Shown here: positions 6,243 through 9,129 of the stretch, piece by piece | How positions within the stretch are numbered: position 1 is the first letter of the stretch | How the letters are laid out: every line of letters begins with the position of its first letter | From: Bacteroidota bacterium | GTDB taxonomy: Bacteria; Bacteroidota; Bacteroidia; Bacteroidales; F082 | DNA: 9,129 bases | Direction of reading: 5' to 3' | NCBI GenBank assembly: GCA_002686705.1 | Contig: NYYH01000099.1 | Coordinates: 1-9,129, forward strand | Made by a program: the position numbers and the translations under genes | Notes under the pieces: model-generated | The model's database searches: none | What the model was told of the DNA's origin: nothing | The model's input: the letters and a program-made list of their open reading frames with translations, nothing else

Positions 6243-7136
6243 TTATCGACACCACGAGTCCAGCTCTCTTCTAGCATTTGAATAACGAAAATCTGCAGCG
6301 CCATCTAAGAATATTTTAAGTAGTTTTTCATCGATTCTGTATTCATTATTTGACGATAGATGAAAAGCACCTCCATCTCTTCGGATTGCCAAAGGAGAAG
6401 TATTATTAACGTTATTACCACGAATGCCAGAATGAATATAACGGAATTGAGATTTAGCCACTTCCATCGCAGCATTATTAAAACTCTCTATATCGCCGAA
6501 AGGAAAAGCAAAGTGCTCAACTTTTTTCCCTAACTTGCTCTCAATATGATTAGCACTTATTACTATTTCTTCAATGAGGTCATCCTTGTTATTGCAACTA
6601 CTTAGTCGGGTATGTTTTTTAGTATGAGAACCAATAGTATGCCCCTGTTCAACTAATGCACTTAAGTCTTCCCATTGCATATTATGCCAATGCTCGGGGA
6701 TTTCCTCTTTTTTTAAATTAGGACAAATATGATCAACAATGAATTGATCTGAATCATCTACATTTTTTATATCTACAAAATCAGTAACAACAAAAAAAAT
6801 AGCCTTTAAGCCCATTGGATTTAATATTTTTTCAGCCACTATACGATTACTTGTAAGACCATCATCAAATGTGATTAATAAATTATTATCTTGAATTGGC
6901 TCATTACCTGAAATCATCCTTTCAAATTTTTCAGGAGATATAATGTTCCATTTTTTCTGTAGCTCTTGAAGTTGTTTTTTGAATGCTAATTCCTGATTTG
7001 GAGGTATGTCATGAAATATCAATACTCTTAGTCGACTTGATGCAACAAATCCAACTTTTAAGGCTACTTTCCTGATTAAACTAATAATAGGCTGAATCAA
7101 AATTAATAGTTTGTGATGATTGGGTTTTTCTATCAT
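6243..7136 (-). CDS. Polysaccharide deacetylase (NodB-type, CE4)
   Basis: This is a carbohydrate esterase of family 4, expected to remove N- or O-acetyl groups from a glycan with a divalent metal. TFDDG (residues 89-93) supplies the catalytic Asp91 and metal-binding Asp92. SHTKKH (170-175) gives the metal-binding His171 and His175. FAFPFGD (209-215) corresponds to the third motif, with Phe where many members have Arg. The N-terminus (about residues 10-31, LLILIQPIISLIRKVALKVG and on) is hydrophobic with lysines and may be a membrane anchor or uncleaved signal. At 297 residues the length is usual for lipid- or O-antigen-associated members. The gene stands alone on the minus strand, divergent from the dehydratase-reductase fusion. 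No strong ribosome site precedes the ATG at 7136, and no other in-frame start is near. Residues 14-43 are encoded again, base for base, at 9044-9129. Confidence 0.88.
   Translation of the reverse strand: MIEKPNHHKLLILIQPIISLIRKVALKVGFVASSRLRVLIFHDIPPNQELAFKKQLQELQKKWNIISPEKFERMISGNEPIQDNNLLITFDDGLTSNRIVAEKILNPMGLKAIFFVVTDFVDIKNVDDSDQFIVDHICPNLKKEEIPEHWHNMQWEDLSALVEQGHTIGSHTKKHTRLSSCNNKDDLIEEIVISANHIESKLGKKVEHFAFPFGDIESFNNAAMEVAKSQFRYIHSGIRGNNVNNTSPLAIRRDGGAFHLSSNNEYRIDEKLLKIFLDGAADFRYSNARRELDSWCR
7010..7095. repeat. 86-base direct repeat, copy 1 (inside deacetylase gene)
   Basis: Positions 7010-7095 are identical to 9044-9129 with no mismatch and the same orientation, a constant offset of 2034. 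The base before copy 1 (T at 7009) differs from that before copy 2 (C at 9043), so the left boundary is exact; the right boundary is beyond the window. This copy codes for deacetylase residues 14-43. Confidence 0.97.
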
Positions 7137-7200
7137 GGAAAACTTCGTCGATGCCGAAATAAAATGGCTACGCTACATACATTGAACCACGCAACTGGCA

Positions 7201-7221
7201 ATATTTTTTTTAAAAAAATAT
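7201..7221. repeat. Perfect AT-only palindrome with T8 and A7 tracts
   Basis: ATATTTTTTT (7201-7210) and AAAAAAATAT (7212-7221) are exact inverted repeats around one base. It lies between two divergent genes in the most AT-rich stretch of the window (about 7199-7270). It could bend DNA or bind a nucleoid protein. A terminator is less likely because the stem has no G or C. Confidence 0.6.
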
Positions 7222-7317
7222 ATTGATATTGTTATTTATTATAATATATTAGTAGCAAAATAGTAACAATTATTCCTACAAAGAAGGGTTCTCAAGAACA
7301 AGATTTGACGTTTTTTT

Positions 7318-7345
7318 GCAGAAATGACAGTTCACAACTTTCTGC
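7318..7345. promoter_or_regulatory. Inverted repeat upstream of the dehydratase-reductase gene
   Basis: GCAGAAA (7318-7324) and TTTCTGC (7339-7345) are exact inverted repeats 14 bases apart, about 70 bases before the GTG start at 7415. A second small one, GTTCT-CA-AGAAC, is at 7288-7299. Either could be an operator or a leader hairpin. I know of no regulator that fits. The 278-base gap from 7137 to 7414 holds nothing else that I can support. Confidence 0.25.
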
Positions 7346-7401
7346 GTCCACATTTCTTGTAGAATATCTTGCAAGGATTTTAAATTAGGCTACTATCTAG
7401 T

Positions 7402-7406
7402 GGGAG
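7402..7406 (+). promoter_or_regulatory. Shine-Dalgarno GGGAG that sets the start at GTG 7415
   Basis: GGGAG is followed after eight bases by the GTG at 7415-7417. The longer frame starting with GTG at 7400 has no comparable site before it and would place this element inside the coding region. Confidence 0.65.
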
Positions 7407-7414
7407 CAGTTTTA

Positions 7415-8812
7415 GTGAATATTGGTAATCGACATTTCACCTATTTTAATCAATCGCAGTTTGCTCAATTTTCTGGGGACTTTAATCCAATCCACTTAGA
7501 CCAAATTGAGGCGAGAAAGACCATTGCCGGTCAGCCGATCGTACACGGAATTCATTGCTTTTTGTGGATGCTTGAGTGCTTGATTCAAAGAGAAGAGAGT
7601 GTTTTTATCAATTATGATATTCGTTTTGCGAATCAAATAAATCTTGAACAGGAAGTTTCAGCAATTTGGAACAGGGAATCGAAGGAACTAAAATTACTTG
7701 GAAAGAATGATTTAATTTATATTTCCGTGAAATGTGAAGATCCAACAAGCTTTGGTGTTATTGCCAATAAAACCAGTCCTGTTACTCCCTCAAATACTAT
7801 TACTCAGCCAACTGATCTTGATTTATCGGCCGTCTCCGTGGGCGATACGTTTGAGAACCTTTGTGGCGGTAATAAAGAATTAGCTACAAGCCTTTTTCCA
7901 TATCTTACAGAAGCCTTAGGCGGAGATGTAGTCTATGAGATTGCACTTCTTACCAGTGTCTCGGGGATGATAGTCCCAGGACTACACTCATTGCTTTTTG
8001 GCATCAACATTACCTTTAAAGATGGGGTAGATAATCAAATTGTAACTGTGAACTCAAAACGAGAATTTTCTAGATTAATTGAACTTGGTTATGTTGGCAT
8101 AAATCTTGATGCTAAGATTAAAGCTTTTTTTCGACCGAAGTCAGTCACGATTCCTTCTTGTGAAGATTTAAGTCATCAACTACCTGCTACTCTCAGCATG
8201 ACGGGTAAAAAAGTGTTGGTTATCGGAGGTAGTAGAGGTTTAGGCGCATGGGTTGCAAAGTTAGTCGGCATTTCAGGTGGAGATGTTACCATTACTTTTA
8301 ACACCGGAAAAGACGATGCTGAATTGGTTGCACAAGATATCCGATCCTATGGTGGAGTTTGTGATTGCGTTCATATGAATGTCTCTCAAGATTTAAAGGT
8401 TGAAATTTTTAAAACAACTTTCGATTATCTCTTTTATTTCGCAACACCAAAAATCTTGATGAATAAGTCGTCAGTTTTTGACGAAGATCTACACGAAATT
8501 TTTTATAATTTTTATGTTCGAGATTTTAAGAAAACGGTAGAGTTTTTCGTTCCTTTAGGAGTTTCACGCGTACTTTATCCATCGACGATGTTTATAGACG
8601 ACGCGAAAAAGGAATTTAAAGAATACATAGAAGCAAAAATTGAAGGAGAGAAAGTCTGTGACGAACTCAGCAAAAATCACCCAGTAAAGGTTGTAAAGCC
8701 ACGCATCCCTCCTGTGTCAACCGACCAAACGCTTTCATTAATTCCTACTGTAAAGGAAAATACGATCGACATAGTGTTGTCAATTCTAGCGCTGATGTCT
8801 TTTGATGACTAA
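7415..8812 (+). CDS. MaoC-type hotdog dehydratase fused to short-chain reductase
   Basis: This is a bifunctional-looking cytoplasmic protein of 465 residues. Residues about 5-120 form a MaoC/R-hydratase hotdog: FSGDFNPIHLD holds the family catalytic Asp22 and His27, followed by GQPIVHG (39-45). Residues about 140-245 look like a second hotdog half lacking that motif (VSGMIVPGLHSLLFG), giving a double hotdog. Residues about 263-465 are an SDR reductase: VLVIGGSRGLGA (268-279) binds NAD(P), Ser390 and the Tyr404-x-x-x-Lys408 pair (YIEAK) are the catalytic residues. Such domains act on 3-hydroxyacyl or 2-enoyl thioesters and 3-ketoacyl thioesters, so this would be two steps of a dedicated acyl-ACP or acyl-CoA cycle, perhaps making an acyl group for a polysaccharide. 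No ketosynthase is nearby; a broken ACP lies at 3781. GTG 7415 with GGGAG is preferred over GTG 7400. It is the only intact plus-strand gene. The reaction direction and carrier are inferred. Confidence 0.8.
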   Translation: MNIGNRHFTYFNQSQFAQFSGDFNPIHLDQIEARKTIAGQPIVHGIHCFLWMLECLIQREESVFINYDIRFANQINLEQEVSAIWNRESKELKLLGKNDLIYISVKCEDPTSFGVIANKTSPVTPSNTITQPTDLDLSAVSVGDTFENLCGGNKELATSLFPYLTEALGGDVVYEIALLTSVSGMIVPGLHSLLFGINITFKDGVDNQIVTVNSKREFSRLIELGYVGINLDAKIKAFFRPKSVTIPSCEDLSHQLPATLSMTGKKVLVIGGSRGLGAWVAKLVGISGGDVTITFNTGKDDAELVAQDIRSYGGVCDCVHMNVSQDLKVEIFKTTFDYLFYFATPKILMNKSSVFDEDLHEIFYNFYVRDFKKTVEFFVPLGVSRVLYPSTMFIDDAKKEFKEYIEAKIEGEKVCDELSKNHPVKVVKPRIPPVSTDQTLSLIPTVKENTIDIVLSILALMSFDD

Positions 8813-9043
8813 TTTCAAGAAGAAGTGTTTGTCTGTCAGGAAACAACAGCCGCCAGCAGGAGTGGCATAATCATGAAAACTGAATTTTTTTGCTAAAGCC
8901 ATTTGAGGCTTTCTGTTTCTGCCTGATAAATTCAAAAGTTTTCCTCGGTCAACCCATCCCTCAATTTCAGGCCTAGTTGGCTCCAAATGCTTGGCACACA
9001 ATGGACGCAATAACAAGTCATCAGCACCGGAGTCTTTTTGTAC
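8813..9043 (-). pseudogene. C-terminal fragment of a ThiI/MnmA-like PP-loop tRNA-thiolation protein
   Basis: The minus-strand frame spells DDLLLRPLCAKHLEPTRPEI, then EGWVDRGKLL, GRNRKPQMALAKKF and ATPAGGCCFLTDKHFF. The LxPTxPEIEGWVDRxKLL, GRxRKxQMxLA and PAGGCxLTD patterns are ones I associate with the C-terminal part of a ThiI/MnmA-like ATP-pyrophosphatase family acting on tRNA sulfur. The catalytic PP-loop half is absent. Upstream, at 9044, it is joined abruptly to the second piece of the deacetylase gene, and the apparent start codon (ATG 9046-9044) is made by that junction. Downstream the similarity fades near 8813, where the frame runs into the antisense of the fusion gene and stops at 8786. 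It is therefore broken at both ends. Family assignment is from memory of motifs, not a search. Confidence 0.6.
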
Positions 9044-9129
9044 CATGAAATATCAATACTCTTAGTCGACTTGATGCAACAAATCCAACTTTTAAGGCTA
9101 CTTTCCTGATTAAACTAATAATAGGCTGA
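9044..9129 (-). pseudogene. Second, partial copy of the deacetylase gene (86-base repeat, copy 2)
   Basis: This is identical to 7010-7095 and carries the codons for deacetylase residues 14-43 on the minus strand. It continues beyond the window, so the 5' end of a duplicate gene may lie outside. Reading inward, the deacetylase frame reaches the conserved FHD position as FHG, then shifts out of frame in the ThiI-like fragment and stops within eight codons. The copy cannot encode an active enzyme from this junction. It could be a true duplication or the result of an assembly overlap, since it lies exactly at the sequence edge. Confidence 0.85.

Noticed and set aside
6420..6432. Twelve-base match CGAATGCCAGAA to the left edge (positions 13-24)
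   Set aside because: It is too short, it does not extend on either side, and no other link exists between the two places.
7165..7180. GTAGCGT on the minus strand as an ops/JUMPstart element
   Set aside because: Only the GTAGCGT core is seen; the preceding GGCG and the rest of the 39-base JUMPstart are absent.
7369..7396. TTGCAA - 16 bases - TACTAT as promoter for the fusion gene
   Set aside because: Transcription would begin about 7403, cutting into the ribosome site at 7402-7406 and leaving almost no leader.
8786..9046. Complete 86-residue gene reading of the ThiI-like frame
   Set aside because: Its start codon comes from the repeat junction and its last residues are antisense to the fusion gene; only the middle is family-like.
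1..9129. CRISPR array, tRNA, rRNA or recognisable transposase
   Set aside because: I saw no regularly spaced repeats, no cloverleaf with a usual TTCGA arm, no rRNA sequence and no transposase motif on either strand.

Overview
The window is AT-rich with bacterial gene architecture and carries surface-polysaccharide genes: a non-hydrolysing UDP-GlcNAc 2-epimerase, two extended SDR nucleotide-sugar epimerase/dehydratases, a family-4 glycosyltransferase and a polysaccharide deacetylase. This fits a lipopolysaccharide O-antigen or capsule locus, most likely of a Gram-negative proteobacterium. I cannot name a genus.

Layout. From 3725 down to 1 on the minus strand is a compact operon: wecB, a UXS/dehydratase-like epimerase, a GalE-like epimerase, and a WbuB-like glycosyltransferase broken after about 160 residues. 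A good sigma-70-type promoter for it (3762-3790) lies inside the start of a divergent acyl carrier protein remnant (3781-3987, plus strand). An unrecognised plus-strand C-terminal remnant follows (about 3977-4177). It converges on a complete B12-binding-domain-type radical SAM gene (5821-4160, minus). Upstream of that gene are two very short overlapping ORFs and a frameshifted internal fragment of guaA (about 6233-5998). A polysaccharide deacetylase (7136-6243, minus) comes next. After a 278-base AT-rich gap there is a plus-strand fusion of a MaoC-type hotdog dehydratase with a short-chain reductase (7415-8812). The window closes with a C-terminal fragment of a ThiI/MnmA-like PP-loop protein, joined directly to a second, identical 86-base piece of the deacetylase gene that runs off the right edge.

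How it may work together. The left operon would make and transfer a UDP-ManNAc-derived or related sugar. The ACP remnant and the dehydratase-reductase fusion look like parts of a dedicated acyl-ACP pathway, of the kind that could supply an unusual acyl group to a sugar. The deacetylase and radical SAM enzyme would be modification enzymes. This pathway reading is inference, and no ketosynthase, ligase or acyltransferase is visible.

The most striking property is the patchwork. Six partial genes (glycosyltransferase, ACP, unknown remnant, guaA, ThiI-like, duplicated deacetylase) sit between intact ones, with abrupt junctions and no recognisable transposase. The locus looks repeatedly recombined and partly decayed. 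Several predicted starts should be moved: 1618 (GTG) for the GalE-like enzyme and 7415 (GTG) for the fusion protein.
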